A DNA stretch of 54,599 bases from Candidatus Sulfotelmatobacter sp. (GCA_030038125.1 JASHPL010000018.1:1-54599); one strand, 5' to 3'; shown: positions 29,537-38,352, numbered from the stretch's first letter. Numbers and translations: made by a program. The notes: generated by a model not told the origin, from the letters alone.

Positions 29537-30289
29537 ATGCATCGGCCAGCAGAACCCTTCGAGCAGAAAGAGAGCCATCCCGTCCCGGGCCCGCCTCGGC
29601 CGGTCATTTTTGTCGTGGAGGACGATGAGGATATTGCCCGCCTGATATCCCACAATCTGAAAGCTGCCGGATTCGGCGTACAGAGCTTCATCAGCAGCGC
29701 ATCAGTGCTGACCGAAGCGGCGCGGGAACGGCCGGCACTGTTCCTGCTTGATGTCATGCTGCCTGGTAGTGATGGATTTGAATTGTGCCGCCATATTCGC
29801 CAGACACCGGCTCTTTCGGCAATTCCAATCATCTTTCTCACTGCGAAGACGGCAGAAGCCGATCGCGTGAAAGGACTGGAACTCGGCGGCGATGACTACA
29901 TTACCAAGCCCTTCAGTCCGCGCGAACTGGTGGCCCGCTTGCGCACCGTGCTGCGAGGAGTGTCGCAAGCGCCGGCTGGAACCGAGGTGTTGCGGCTCGG
30001 CGACCTCGAGATTGACATCTCTTCCATGACCGTACAGGTGCAGGGGCGTATCGTGACCACCACCACGCGGGAATTTCGCCTGCTCGAATACCTGGCTACG
30101 CATCGCGGCCGCGTTCTTACTCGCGATCAGTTGCTCGATGCGGTATGGAGAGAAACGCCCTTTGTTACACCGCGATCGATTGATGTCTATGTTCGCCGCT
30201 TGCGGGAAAAGATCGAACCCGACCCACACCATCCGCAATACCTCAAGACATTGCGCGGCATCGGCTACCGCTTCGAAGTGCCGAAATAG
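29537..30289 (+). CDS. PhoB/OmpR-family response regulator
   Basis: Receiver 'VIFVVEDDEDIARLISHNLKAAGF...LFLLDVMLPGSDGFELCRHIR', winged helix 'TTTREFRLLEYLATHRGRVLTRDQLLDAVW...RGIGYRFE'. Start trimmed to an internal ATG (MHRPAEPF); uncertain. Confidence 0.92.
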   Translation: MHRPAEPFEQKESHPVPGPPRPVIFVVEDDEDIARLISHNLKAAGFGVQSFISSASVLTEAARERPALFLLDVMLPGSDGFELCRHIRQTPALSAIPIIFLTAKTAEADRVKGLELGGDDYITKPFSPRELVARLRTVLRGVSQAPAGTEVLRLGDLEIDISSMTVQVQGRIVTTTTREFRLLEYLATHRGRVLTRDQLLDAVWRETPFVTPRSIDVYVRRLREKIEPDPHHPQYLKTLRGIGYRFEVPK

Positions 30290-30359
30290 GTTTCCACCTC
30301 CGCAGCCCCGCCATCGCGCAGTCTATAATGCTGAGGCAACCTCGAACGTGGAGGCTCTC

Positions 30360-30758
30360 ATGCCGCAAGGTATTCCCGACAAGTATCGCGACTTATTTCA
30401 GAAGCGCGCCTTCGCCAGTCTCGCCACCCTCATGCCCGATGGCAGCCCCCAAGTCACGCCCGTATGGTGCGATTTCGATGGCGAGCACGTCATCTTCAAC
30501 TCCGCCCGCGGACGGCAAAAAGACCGGAACGTGCGCCGCGATCCGCGGGTCTCGATGGCCATTATCGATCCAGAAAATCCTTATCGTTATCTCGAAATTC
30601 GCGGCCGGGTGGTAGAAATCACCGAAGATGGCGCCGCCGATCACATCAACAAAATGGCCAAGAAATATCTCGGCGTCGATAAGTATCCTTACGCCCAGCC
30701 CGGCGAAGTGCGTGTGCTCTACAAGATCAAACCCGAGCACACCACCGTGATGGGATAA
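30360..30758 (+). CDS. PPOX-class F420-dependent / pyridoxamine 5'-phosphate oxidase-family protein
   Basis: MPQGIPDKYRDLFQKRAFASLATLMPDGSPQVTPVWCDFDGEHVIFNSARGRQKDRNVRRDPRVSMAIIDPENPYRYLEIRGRV; ATG 30360 with GGAGG upstream. Confidence 0.9.
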   Translation: MPQGIPDKYRDLFQKRAFASLATLMPDGSPQVTPVWCDFDGEHVIFNSARGRQKDRNVRRDPRVSMAIIDPENPYRYLEIRGRVVEITEDGAADHINKMAKKYLGVDKYPYAQPGEVRVLYKIKPEHTTVMG

Positions 30759-30769
30759 AGCGAAGGCCT

Positions 30770-30815
30770 GTCATCCCGAGCGAGCGCCGCTCTTGCGCGA
30801 GTGAGGGACTTGGCA
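30770..30815. repeat. Possible dispersed intergenic element (TGTCATCCCGAGCGAGCGC...GTGAGGGACTTG)
   Basis: Resembles a TGTCATCCxGAGCGAGG-type dispersed intergenic sequence; the copy number cannot be checked here. Confidence 0.3.
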
Positions 30816-30900
30816 CGCGGCCAAACGCCTTGCACAATCTGCGAGACCAGAGATTCCGCGATTGGCGCGCATCCTCATTTGAGATCCAGCGAGGGCTCTC

Positions 30901-31926
30901 ATTCGCACCTACAATCTTTGCTTTCTCGGCTTCGGCAACGTTAACCGGACGCTCGTCCGCCTCCTCGAAGATCGCGCCCAGGAATTGCGGGTGCGCTACG
31001 GAATTGCATTTCGCATCACCGGAGTCGCTTCCCGCCGCTTGGGATGGATCGCCGCCGCGCAGGGATTGGATTTGAAAGGGCAGGGCGCCAGCCGCGCCGA
31101 AGGCGTGGTAAATTTCGAGGCGGCTTCAGCCGCGGTGGGTGGCGACGTGCGGACGTGGCTCGCCGCCGCTCAAGCCGATGTCCTGTTTGAAGCCACGTCG
31201 CTGAACGTTGAATCCGGTCAACCCGCCATCGATTACATTCGCGCCGCGCTCGAGCACGGAGCCCATGCCATCACCGCCAACAAAGGCCCGATCGTTCATG
31301 CCTACCGCGAGTTGCGCGATCTCGGGGCCGCGCGTGGCAAACAATTTCTATACGAAACCACGGTCATGGATGGCGTGCCTGTTTTTTCTCTCTTCGATCA
31401 ACTGCCCGCGATTCATCTGCAGGGGTTTCACGGAATTTTGAACTCGACCACGAACGTCATTTTGGGCGAGATGGAGCAAGGTCTCAGCCTCGACGAAGCC
31501 GTGAAGAAAGCGCAGGCGCTCGGCATTGCCGAAACTGATCCAGGCCACGACATCGATGGCTGGGATGCCGCGGTCAAAACCGCCGCGCTGATTACAGTCC
31601 TCATGGATGTCCCCATTCGTCTGGATCAGATCGAGCGAGAAGGCATCCGCGATCTGACGGCTAACGCCGTTCGCAATGCCCGCCGCGATGGCTGGCCCTT
31701 CAAACTCGTCTGCCGCGCACGCCGCACCGCGAGCGGCGTTGAGGCCAGCGTCAGGCCAGAGAAGGTTCGGACCGGCGAGCCCATGGCGCGCATTTCCGGC
31801 ACGTCATCCTATATCTATTTCGAAACCGACATTTTTTCCGGCCTCGCCATCACGGAAGAAAATCCGGGATTGTACGCAACCGCCTACGGCATGTTGGCGG
31901 ACTTTGTGACAGTGGCTCGGACGTAA
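30901..31926 (+). CDS. Homoserine dehydrogenase-like NAD(P)-binding protein, probable non-canonical (ATT) start
   Basis: Rossmann N-terminus IRTYNLCFLGFGNVNRTLVRLLED lies upstream of the supplied TTG start (30985) and in frame with it; catalytic-domain motifs 'ANKGPIVHAYREL', 'GILNSTTNVILGEME', 'ETDPGHDIDGWDAAVKTA'. Confidence 0.8.
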   Translation: MRTYNLCFLGFGNVNRTLVRLLEDRAQELRVRYGIAFRITGVASRRLGWIAAAQGLDLKGQGASRAEGVVNFEAASAAVGGDVRTWLAAAQADVLFEATSLNVESGQPAIDYIRAALEHGAHAITANKGPIVHAYRELRDLGAARGKQFLYETTVMDGVPVFSLFDQLPAIHLQGFHGILNSTTNVILGEMEQGLSLDEAVKKAQALGIAETDPGHDIDGWDAAVKTAALITVLMDVPIRLDQIEREGIRDLTANAVRNARRDGWPFKLVCRARRTASGVEASVRPEKVRTGEPMARISGTSSYIYFETDIFSGLAITEENPGLYATAYGMLADFVTVART

Positions 31927-32061
31927 TTTAGCTCGGACGCCGTGTAGCCCGGACTCCGTGTAGCGCGAAGCGCACAATAAGACCGCCATGGAGGAGCGGC
32001 CCTTCAGCGCCGCGACCGCGCACAACGTAGACTAGGCAAGGATGCGCCTAAATCTGTTCCG

Positions 32062-33432
32062 ATGAAGGACGAGATTGATTCGCAGCCTTCGACGTCCGGC
32101 GTTATAAACTACATTCGAACGATGTTGTCGGACACGAGACACACAAATATGCCCGTCACTGAAAACTTCGCCCCCGTCCTCGACCTCACCTCTATCCGCG
32201 CGCAATTTCCCGCGCTGGCGCAGACCGTCAACGGTCATCCCGCCGTCTTCTTCGACGGCCCCGGAGGAACGCAGGTCCCGCAGCGCGTCATCGACGCCAT
32301 GACCAACTACTTGCGCCGCGACAACGCTAACTCTGGGGGAAATTACGCCACCAGCCGCCGCACCGACGCCGTCATCGCCGCCGCGCGTGCCGCCATGGGC
32401 GATTTCTTCCGTTGCGACGCCGACGAAGTCGTCTTCGGCCAGAATATGACTTCGCTGACTTTCGCCTTTTCCCGCGCCATCGGACGCGAACTCAAGCCCG
32501 GGGACGAGATCGTGGTCACGCGCCTCGATCACGACGCCAACGTTTCTCCTTGGCTTACCATGGCCGAAGACAGAGGAGTCACCGTCCGTTGGGTCGACAT
32601 CCGCGACGAAGACTGCACCCTCGACATGGATGATCTCGCCACGAAGATTAATGCGAAGACGAAGCTGGTCGCGGTCGGATACGCGTCCAACGCCGTGGGC
32701 ACGATCAATCCGGTGAAGGAAATTGTGCAGCTCGCGCATAACGTTGGCGCGCTCGTTTTCATCGACGCCGTGCATTACACGCCGCATGGGCTCATCGACG
32801 TCGCTGCACTTGATTGTGATTTTCTCGTCTGCTCGACCTACAAATTCTTTGGCCCGCATATGGGAGTGCTTTTCGGCAAGCGCGAGCACTTGCAGCGGTT
32901 GCGCCCTTACAAAGTCCGCCCGCTCACCGATCAAATTCCTTTTCGCTGGGAATGGGGCACGTTGAATCACGAATGCATCGCCGGAATCACCGCCTGCGTG
33001 GAGTACATCGCCGAGTTAGGCCGACACAATGGCGCAGAACTCGCCCCGCGCCGCGCCGCGATTGAAATCGCTTACGAACTCATCCACCAGCACGAACGCG
33101 CCCTGCTCGAACGGGCGGTGGCCGGACTGAAAAAAATCCCCGGACTCAAGATCTACGGCATCACCGATCCCGCTCGCTTTGTCGAACGCTGCGGCACGCT
33201 CGCCATCCGCATTGAAGGACATTCGCCGTCCGAACTCGCCAATCAGCTCAACCAGCGCGGATTCTTCACCTGGGACGGGAACTATTACGCCATCAATCTC
33301 ACCGAGCGTCTCGGCGTGGAAAAATCCGGCGGCTTCCTGCGCATCGGCCTCATCCACTACAACACGATCGAAGAAGTCGACGGCTTGCTGGCAGCCCTCC
33401 GCGAAATTGTGGCCACGCCCAACACTCGCTGA
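32062..33432 (+). CDS. Cysteine desulfurase-like class V aminotransferase
   Basis: 'FDGPGGTQVPQRVIDAM', 'RTDAVIAAARAAMGDFF', PLP-Lys region 'CSTYKFFGPHMGVLFGK'. Start may be the later MPVTENFAP. Confidence 0.92.
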   Translation: MKDEIDSQPSTSGVINYIRTMLSDTRHTNMPVTENFAPVLDLTSIRAQFPALAQTVNGHPAVFFDGPGGTQVPQRVIDAMTNYLRRDNANSGGNYATSRRTDAVIAAARAAMGDFFRCDADEVVFGQNMTSLTFAFSRAIGRELKPGDEIVVTRLDHDANVSPWLTMAEDRGVTVRWVDIRDEDCTLDMDDLATKINAKTKLVAVGYASNAVGTINPVKEIVQLAHNVGALVFIDAVHYTPHGLIDVAALDCDFLVCSTYKFFGPHMGVLFGKREHLQRLRPYKVRPLTDQIPFRWEWGTLNHECIAGITACVEYIAELGRHNGAELAPRRAAIEIAYELIHQHERALLERAVAGLKKIPGLKIYGITDPARFVERCGTLAIRIEGHSPSELANQLNQRGFFTWDGNYYAINLTERLGVEKSGGFLRIGLIHYNTIEEVDGLLAALREIVATPNTR

Positions 33433-33474
33433 GGTTCGTTGAAAGCAGTTCGCGCAAAGCCGCCACAAACACTT

Positions 33475-33498
33475 CAGCCCGGGATGCCTCCCGGGCTG
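33475..33498. repeat. Perfect inverted repeat downstream of the cysteine-desulfurase-like gene
   Basis: CAGCCCGGG-ATGCCT-CCCGGGCTG, 9-bp stem, no U-tract. Confidence 0.6.
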
Positions 33499-33541
33499 CT
33501 ATCGAGGGAACTTCAGGCTCGTAATAAACCGCGCATGCGAG

Positions 33542-33802
33542 CTATGGCCAGCGCTTGCCGGTATCTTCCCATCCTGCGGCGCGCACGGGTTGCGGCGCCG
33601 CAATGGAAGACGTGGAAACTGGAATCCGCGTCGTGCTCGGCTGCGCATTTACTGCGGCAGCCAGGGCCGGTTTGGCTATGTCAGATGACAATTCTTTTTC
33701 GTCGGAAAGCAGCGGGGCCACCAAACGCAAGGCCTCCACTTCCTTCTCCAGACGGGTTAATTCCATCTCTTTCTGACGCAACACCTCATAGACATTCTTC
33801 AT
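33542..33802 (-). CDS. Small conserved-looking coiled-coil protein
   Basis: MKNVYEVLRQKEMELTRLEKEVEALRLVAPLLSDEKE...; N-terminal heptad pattern. Start trimmed to the internal ATG. Confidence 0.6.
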   Translation of the reverse strand: MKNVYEVLRQKEMELTRLEKEVEALRLVAPLLSDEKELSSDIAKPALAAAVNAQPSTTRIPVSTSSIAAPQPVRAAGWEDTGKRWP

Positions 33803-33892
33803 TGGGGCACCTGGCGAACGGTCGTCTAAGCGCAACTACGTTGGAACTTTAGCAGAGTTGCTTGTGTTGTCAAGGGTTTCCACGCCATCGGC

Positions 33893-35239
33893 CTAGCGGA
33901 GGAGGAAGAACGCAACAGCCGCCCCAACCGCCGCAACCGCAAGAAGCACGAACTTATGGGCCGCAACCCAGGACTGGGAAGGCTCCAACGCAGCACTCAG
34001 GACAAGTTCCGGCTCGGAGTCCGGCTTAACAGCCCGAGTCTGGTTCGAAGCTGCGGTTGAAGCGGGTTCTGGGGTAGCCGCCGGTCCCTCCTTGGCCTCA
34101 ACTATAGATTCACTCGCCGCCGGCTCCGCGGGTTTGCGGGCCTCGACTTTAGGGCTGGGAGCTTCTCCTGCTGGCGCTGGAACCGTGGCCGCGACCACAG
34201 TCGAGGGAGCAGTCGGACGATCCGCTCGCGAGGCATTCAACTGACCACGCCATTTTTTTTCCTCGCATTCCACGCACAACGAGCGTTCCGGAGAAACCGG
34301 AAAACCGCAAGCCTCGCACTTGCGCAAGCTTCTTAGCATGGCCGGAACCCTGTTCTGTTCGGGTTCCTCAGACCGGCTTTCCGGTCGAGCGTGGAGCGCA
34401 ATCGACCAGAGCAACGGCCGAGGGGCGGCCGACTTTTCGGAATTGGTTTCCGCCGAGGCTGTGGAGACCTGCGGCGCAGTCGGCGGCGTTGCCCGAATCA
34501 GTTCGGTCCCGCCGGGTTTCTCTTTCATCCCTGGCAGCGCCTGATTTCTCTCCCGAGGGAGAACGGCATCCGCGACAAATTCGGCTTCTGTTTCCAGCGT
34601 TACGTCTTCCGTTTCAACGATCTCGGCTTTTGCCGCAGATCGAGCCGGTGCATCCATCGGTTCCGGCAATTGCTCGGCCGCGCGGGCCAGCTTGACGGCC
34701 GTTTCAACCATCTCACTCAACCGCCGCAGAGCGGTGAAATCTCGCTCGCCGAAGGCATTCGCTTTTCCGGAAAAGAGTTCAAAAACGCCAAGCACCTCGT
34801 CATCGTTGACCACGGGCATTACTGCGACGGACGCAATTCCCAATTCGCGGCAGGCTTCGCGGTTCACGCGAGTGTCGCGTTCGGCATCGTCGCAGCGCAG
34901 CAACTGCCGCGATCGGACGCTTTCTCCGGAGAGTCCAAATTCGGTCGAGAGCAGCGCGCCCAGTTCCGGAGCGTTCGATCCCGCGCTGGCGCGGCACAAC
35001 ATGTCGTTTTTTCCGCTGCGACGCAGAGCAATCGCGGCTCCGGTCGATCCTGTGATGTATTGGGCGCGATCGGCCAGCAACTGCAGCGCGGCATCGAGAT
35101 CGCGCTGCGCCATTTCGGCCAACGAACGGCCTGCGTCCTCACCCGGAAACCGCACGGAAGCAGCGGCGAGCGCCGCCGAAATACTGGCCTGTGAGGTCCG
35201 AGGTCGGGTTGCGGTTCCCTGTTGCAATACTTGACCCAA
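33893..35239 (-). CDS. GAF-domain protein with Cys4 zinc-ribbon-like motif and C-terminal TM anchor
   Basis: GAF-like 'ALQLLADRAQYITGSTGAAIALRR...VNREACRELGIASVAVMPVVNDDEVLGVFELFS'; 'CEACGFPVSPERSLCVEC'; C-terminal 'KFVLLAVAAVGAAVAFFLLR'. Confidence 0.8.
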   Translation of the reverse strand: MGQVLQQGTATRPRTSQASISAALAAASVRFPGEDAGRSLAEMAQRDLDAALQLLADRAQYITGSTGAAIALRRSGKNDMLCRASAGSNAPELGALLSTEFGLSGESVRSRQLLRCDDAERDTRVNREACRELGIASVAVMPVVNDDEVLGVFELFSGKANAFGERDFTALRRLSEMVETAVKLARAAEQLPEPMDAPARSAAKAEIVETEDVTLETEAEFVADAVLPRERNQALPGMKEKPGGTELIRATPPTAPQVSTASAETNSEKSAAPRPLLWSIALHARPESRSEEPEQNRVPAMLRSLRKCEACGFPVSPERSLCVECEEKKWRGQLNASRADRPTAPSTVVAATVPAPAGEAPSPKVEARKPAEPAASESIVEAKEGPAATPEPASTAASNQTRAVKPDSEPELVLSAALEPSQSWVAAHKFVLLAVAAVGAAVAFFLLR

Positions 35240-35384
35240 AAGCTAACTTCTAAAGGATGCGATACTTGGAGTCTCGCTCCACCACGGCACCCTGTCAAGA
35301 AACTCTTCGCGCGGAAGTACTAAGACTGAAGTGCGACACCGGGGCCGTCAGCGGTTATCCGTCAAAAGTAGCTGATCGCCGGTG

Positions 35385-35786
35385 CTATCTCTTCCGCCTG
35401 CGCAACGCGGATTGCGCCAGCCGATTGGCTTCGGCGTTATTCTCGCGGGGTACGTGCGAGATGGAAAACATCAATGCCCGAGCCAGCTTGCGGCAGGTCC
35501 AGTGCAGCGAATACAGACGCGGACTGCGGCAGGTATATTCGCCGGTCATCTGCCGCACGACTACTTGCGAATCCGAATAAACATGCAATTTGCGCGCCTT
35601 CAGCTCAACCGCGTACTGCAGAGCTTCCATCAGCGCCGCATATTCCGCCACGTTGTTGTCCTGATGGCCTATCCACTTGGCGATGCGAATTGGTCCACTG
35701 TCGCATCCATTGATGACCACCCCAATACCCGAAGGCCCGGGATTTCCCAAGCTTCCGCCATCAACGTAAGCCACGAGTTCATGCAT
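35385..35786 (-). CDS. Ribonuclease HI-like protein
   Basis: 'LVAYVDGGSLGNPGPSGIGVVI', 'NNVAEYAALMEALQYAVEL', 'LHVYSDSQVVVRQM', 'HVPRENNAEANRLA'. Start trimmed to MHELVAY. Confidence 0.92.
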   Translation of the reverse strand: MHELVAYVDGGSLGNPGPSGIGVVINGCDSGPIRIAKWIGHQDNNVAEYAALMEALQYAVELKARKLHVYSDSQVVVRQMTGEYTCRSPRLYSLHWTCRKLARALMFSISHVPRENNAEANRLAQSALRRRKR

Positions 35787-36160
35787 GGCTTTGGAATTCA
35801 CCGTCTTGTGCAAGTTCGAAGATGCGCCCATCGTGTTCTCGCGTCAAGATGATTATTTGATTCCCTTTCAGCTGTTTGCGGTTTTCCCCACCTCTGTGCA
35901 ATTTTATGTGCAAAATGCGACGGAATTCCCTGTAGTCGGCATTAAGTTTTTGGCTGACAGTCATTTGGAATCTGCGTTATGCACAGGTTTGAGGGCCAGC
36001 CTTGCACCAAAAGTTTGCGTTGACTTTTATGAACGCTCTGTTAACTTGACATCGTCGACGGTCGAAAGGGTTGGCACAATAATACTGAGCCGGTCCAAAG
36101 TAGACTGGGTGATTAGCCGGGTAGAGTAATCTACTAGGCAACTGAACCTGAAAAAACCGA

Positions 36161-36305
36161 CGGCTCTGCGAGGGGCAGTTGGGGTTCGGAACTGCGAAAG
36201 CAGTAATCGCATCAGAGGGCTGTGACGGTACATGCCTCCATGTTGTTGGCTTCCTCGCAGGAGCTGGCGGCTAGAGCATAACCAATGTCGCAGCCCTTTT
36301 AATTT
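36161..36305 (+). ncRNA. Candidate structured intergenic RNA with terminator-like 3' stem (strand uncertain)
   Basis: CTCTGCGA/TCG-CAT-CAGAG, GCAGTT-N9-AACTGC versus ACTGC-GAAA-GCAGT, and GGGCTGTGAC (36217-36226)/GTCGCAGCCC (36287-36296) followed by TTTTAATTTTT. Confidence 0.45.
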
Positions 36306-36372
36306 TTCCCCCCCATACCCCGTAAAGTCCTTCGCTCTACCAATTCACATCAATTCGAATCTTCGCATACCG

Positions 36373-37656
36373 CTAGGGAGTCGGAACTTGTACCCCGACT
36401 TGGTTCGAGTAGCCGCTTTCCGCCCCGGCAGAATCCACTGCGGTGGTCACGTAATAGTACGCTTGTCCCGATTGCACAGTGCTATCAGCATACGTAGTTG
36501 CCGCGTCCAGAGAAGCGTCAAGCTTCGCATATGGACCGCCTGAAACCGTGCCTCGATATACGTTGTATCCCGACACCGTCGAAGTGCTGGCGTTCCACGA
36601 TAGGGTCACAGTGTGCTGAATCAGTTGGCCAGTTCCGCTGACCGTCTCTACGCTCGGAGAATTGGACGCGTTGCTGACGAAGGAAAGACTACCCGAAATG
36701 GCGCCGGCTGCCTGCGGCGTGAACGTAATAGCAAACGTCGTGCTCTGGCCTGCGGCGATGGTCACTGGCAGTGTGAGACCGCTCAGAGTGAACTGCGAGT
36801 TGGTTGAACTAATTGACGAAATCGTTACGTTCGATCCAGTGGCGCTAATAACTCCACTCAGGTTTTGAGTCGTGCCGACATCGACGGTTCCGAACGACAA
36901 AGATGCCGGTGAAAGCGCCATTTGCCCTAAGCTCGTCCCGTTTCCCGAAAGCGATATGCCAACAGTGGCATCGGACGCATTGGATGTAACCGTTACTGTC
37001 CCACTACTGCTGCCACTCACGGTCGGAGTAAATGTAACCGTCAACGCCGTACTCTGGCCTGCCGCGAGAGTCATCGGCACAGTCAAAGGGGTCAGGCTGA
37101 ATCCGCTGCCGGTCACAGCCGCCTGGGAAATTGCAACACTTGAGCCGCCCGAGTTTGTCAGGCTCACCGTTAGCACCTGGCTGTACCCGATGAGGGTATT
37201 ACCAAAATTCAAACCAGTTGTGCTCGGAGAAAGGTATCCGGGGGACGTTGTTACGCCAGAGAGCGAAAATGTGGTCGTGCCGCTCCTCTGTCTCCACCTG
37301 TTTCCTTCGTACTCGGTCACTACCGACAGAGCGCCATTCGCAGTCCCTGCAACCTGAGGAGCAAACGTGACCAATAAGTTTGTGCTCTGTCGAGGCCCCA
37401 GGCTCAGCGGCAGATTCGGTCCCGTGAAGCTGAAGCCATTGCCGCTGATTGTAGCTTCTGTGATGGTAAGTGTTTCCCGGTCCGGATTGCTTACAACCAC
37501 AGACAGTGTGCTGCTGGTCCCAATTTGTACGGTGCCAAAGTTCAAGCTTGAAGAACTGACCGCCATCTGGCTATACGAGGCAACGGACCAGAACAGCAAT
37601 CCAGAAAGCAGAAAAAAGCAGCCAGCAGATTTCCATCGCGAGACAAGAGAGCTCAT
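36373..37656 (-). CDS. Secreted choice-of-anchor D (ASH/HYDIN-like) repeat protein with C-terminal FN3-like module
   Basis: Repeats 'SSLNFGTVQIGTSSTLSVVVSNPDRETLTI...', 'TGLNFGNTLIGYSQVLTVSLTNSGGSSVAIS', 'ASLSFGTVDVGTTQNLSGVISATGSNVTISS'; C-terminal 'HTVTLSWNASTSTVSGYNVYRGTVSGGPY'. Start trimmed to MSSLVSRW. Confidence 0.9.
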   Translation of the reverse strand: MSSLVSRWKSAGCFFLLSGLLFWSVASYSQMAVSSSSLNFGTVQIGTSSTLSVVVSNPDRETLTITEATISGNGFSFTGPNLPLSLGPRQSTNLLVTFAPQVAGTANGALSVVTEYEGNRWRQRSGTTTFSLSGVTTSPGYLSPSTTGLNFGNTLIGYSQVLTVSLTNSGGSSVAISQAAVTGSGFSLTPLTVPMTLAAGQSTALTVTFTPTVSGSSSGTVTVTSNASDATVGISLSGNGTSLGQMALSPASLSFGTVDVGTTQNLSGVISATGSNVTISSISSTNSQFTLSGLTLPVTIAAGQSTTFAITFTPQAAGAISGSLSFVSNASNSPSVETVSGTGQLIQHTVTLSWNASTSTVSGYNVYRGTVSGGPYAKLDASLDAATTYADSTVQSGQAYYYVTTAVDSAGAESGYSNQVGVQVPTP

Positions 37657-37715
37657 CGTCGCTTCTCTTTCTCCGTGCCTCACGCGGCACGGCGGGGGAA
37701 TGATCGAGAAATCGT

Positions 37716-37807
37716 CCTTACTTGCCTCGGCAAATCCCACACATCCGATGGCATGTAAGGTGCGACCCTTCCATTCTTCCCGGTTCCCGGGATGGCGGAC
37801 AGGTCAC
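37716..37807 (-). ncRNA. Candidate structured 5' leader of the choice-of-anchor D gene
   Basis: Minus strand: GTGACC/GGTCGC enclosing CCAT-CCCGG-GAA-CCGGG-AAGA-ATGG, then CCTTAC/GTAAGG enclosing TTGCC-GA-GGCAA and a competing ACAT-N8-ATGT hairpin. Confidence 0.4.
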
Positions 37808-37894
37808 AAAAGGTCAGTCCATGTCCGTCCGAGGTTCATGCTTGGTTCAATCCGGGAATGCTGATTCGCGGGAGGGAAATATCTGGATCTTCAG

Positions 37895-38268
37895 GTTGAC
37901 GGGCAGAAACTTGAAATCGCAGCGCTCGATGGAATGCCGCTTGCTTACCAGGACGCCAAGAACCCCAAATTGATTACTGATCACTATCTTGTCGCACCAG
38001 CAGGTCGTCTGGAAGCCACGACACATGGTAGTGGCGCCGAACGGAGTCCTTTACGTAATACCTGGTCGGGCTGGTACCACAGAAACGATACGCCACCTTC
38101 GCGCGGTTTTCTGATTGCCCTCCAGGACAAGAATGGCTCCGGCAAAACTCGCAGCCAAAGGAATATCGCAGTCCGATGTCGCCGATGGGCGGTGCACAGC
38201 TTACTCCGGAGCAGCTTTCCTCGGTCGCCTCGTGCGTGTGGAGCTTAGGCCATCAGAATCAACACTGA
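37895..38268 (+). pseudogene. Frameshifted remnant: multicopper oxidase-like fragment joined to PQQ/sorbosone-dehydrogenase-like and C-terminal cytochrome-c-like fragments
   Basis: VDGQKLEIAALDGMPLAYQDAKNPKLITDHYLVAPAGRLEAT, then (frame +1) MVVAPNGVLYV, then (original frame) TWSGWYHRNDTPPSRGFLIALQDKNGSGK, then (third frame) SPMSPMGGAQLTPEQLSSVASCVWSLGHQNQH*. Confidence 0.65.
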
Positions 38269-38352
38269 AATGAGTTCCGACTGACAGTTTTAGATTCGGT
38301 TGTCTAAGAATCGGAGTCCCATAGCATTTTCAGGCGATGCTTTGAGAGAGAG

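Noticed and set aside
32032-32970. 312-aa minus-strand ORF over the cysteine-desulfurase-like gene
   Set aside because: Antisense shadow ORF caused by high GC and few stops.
34391-35194. 267-aa plus-strand ORF over the GAF protein
   Set aside because: The minus-strand GAF/zinc-ribbon/TM protein is clearly the coding frame.
37832-37855. GGTTCAATCC resembling a tRNA T-loop
   Set aside because: Flanking bases do not form a 5-bp T-stem and no D or anticodon arm is present.
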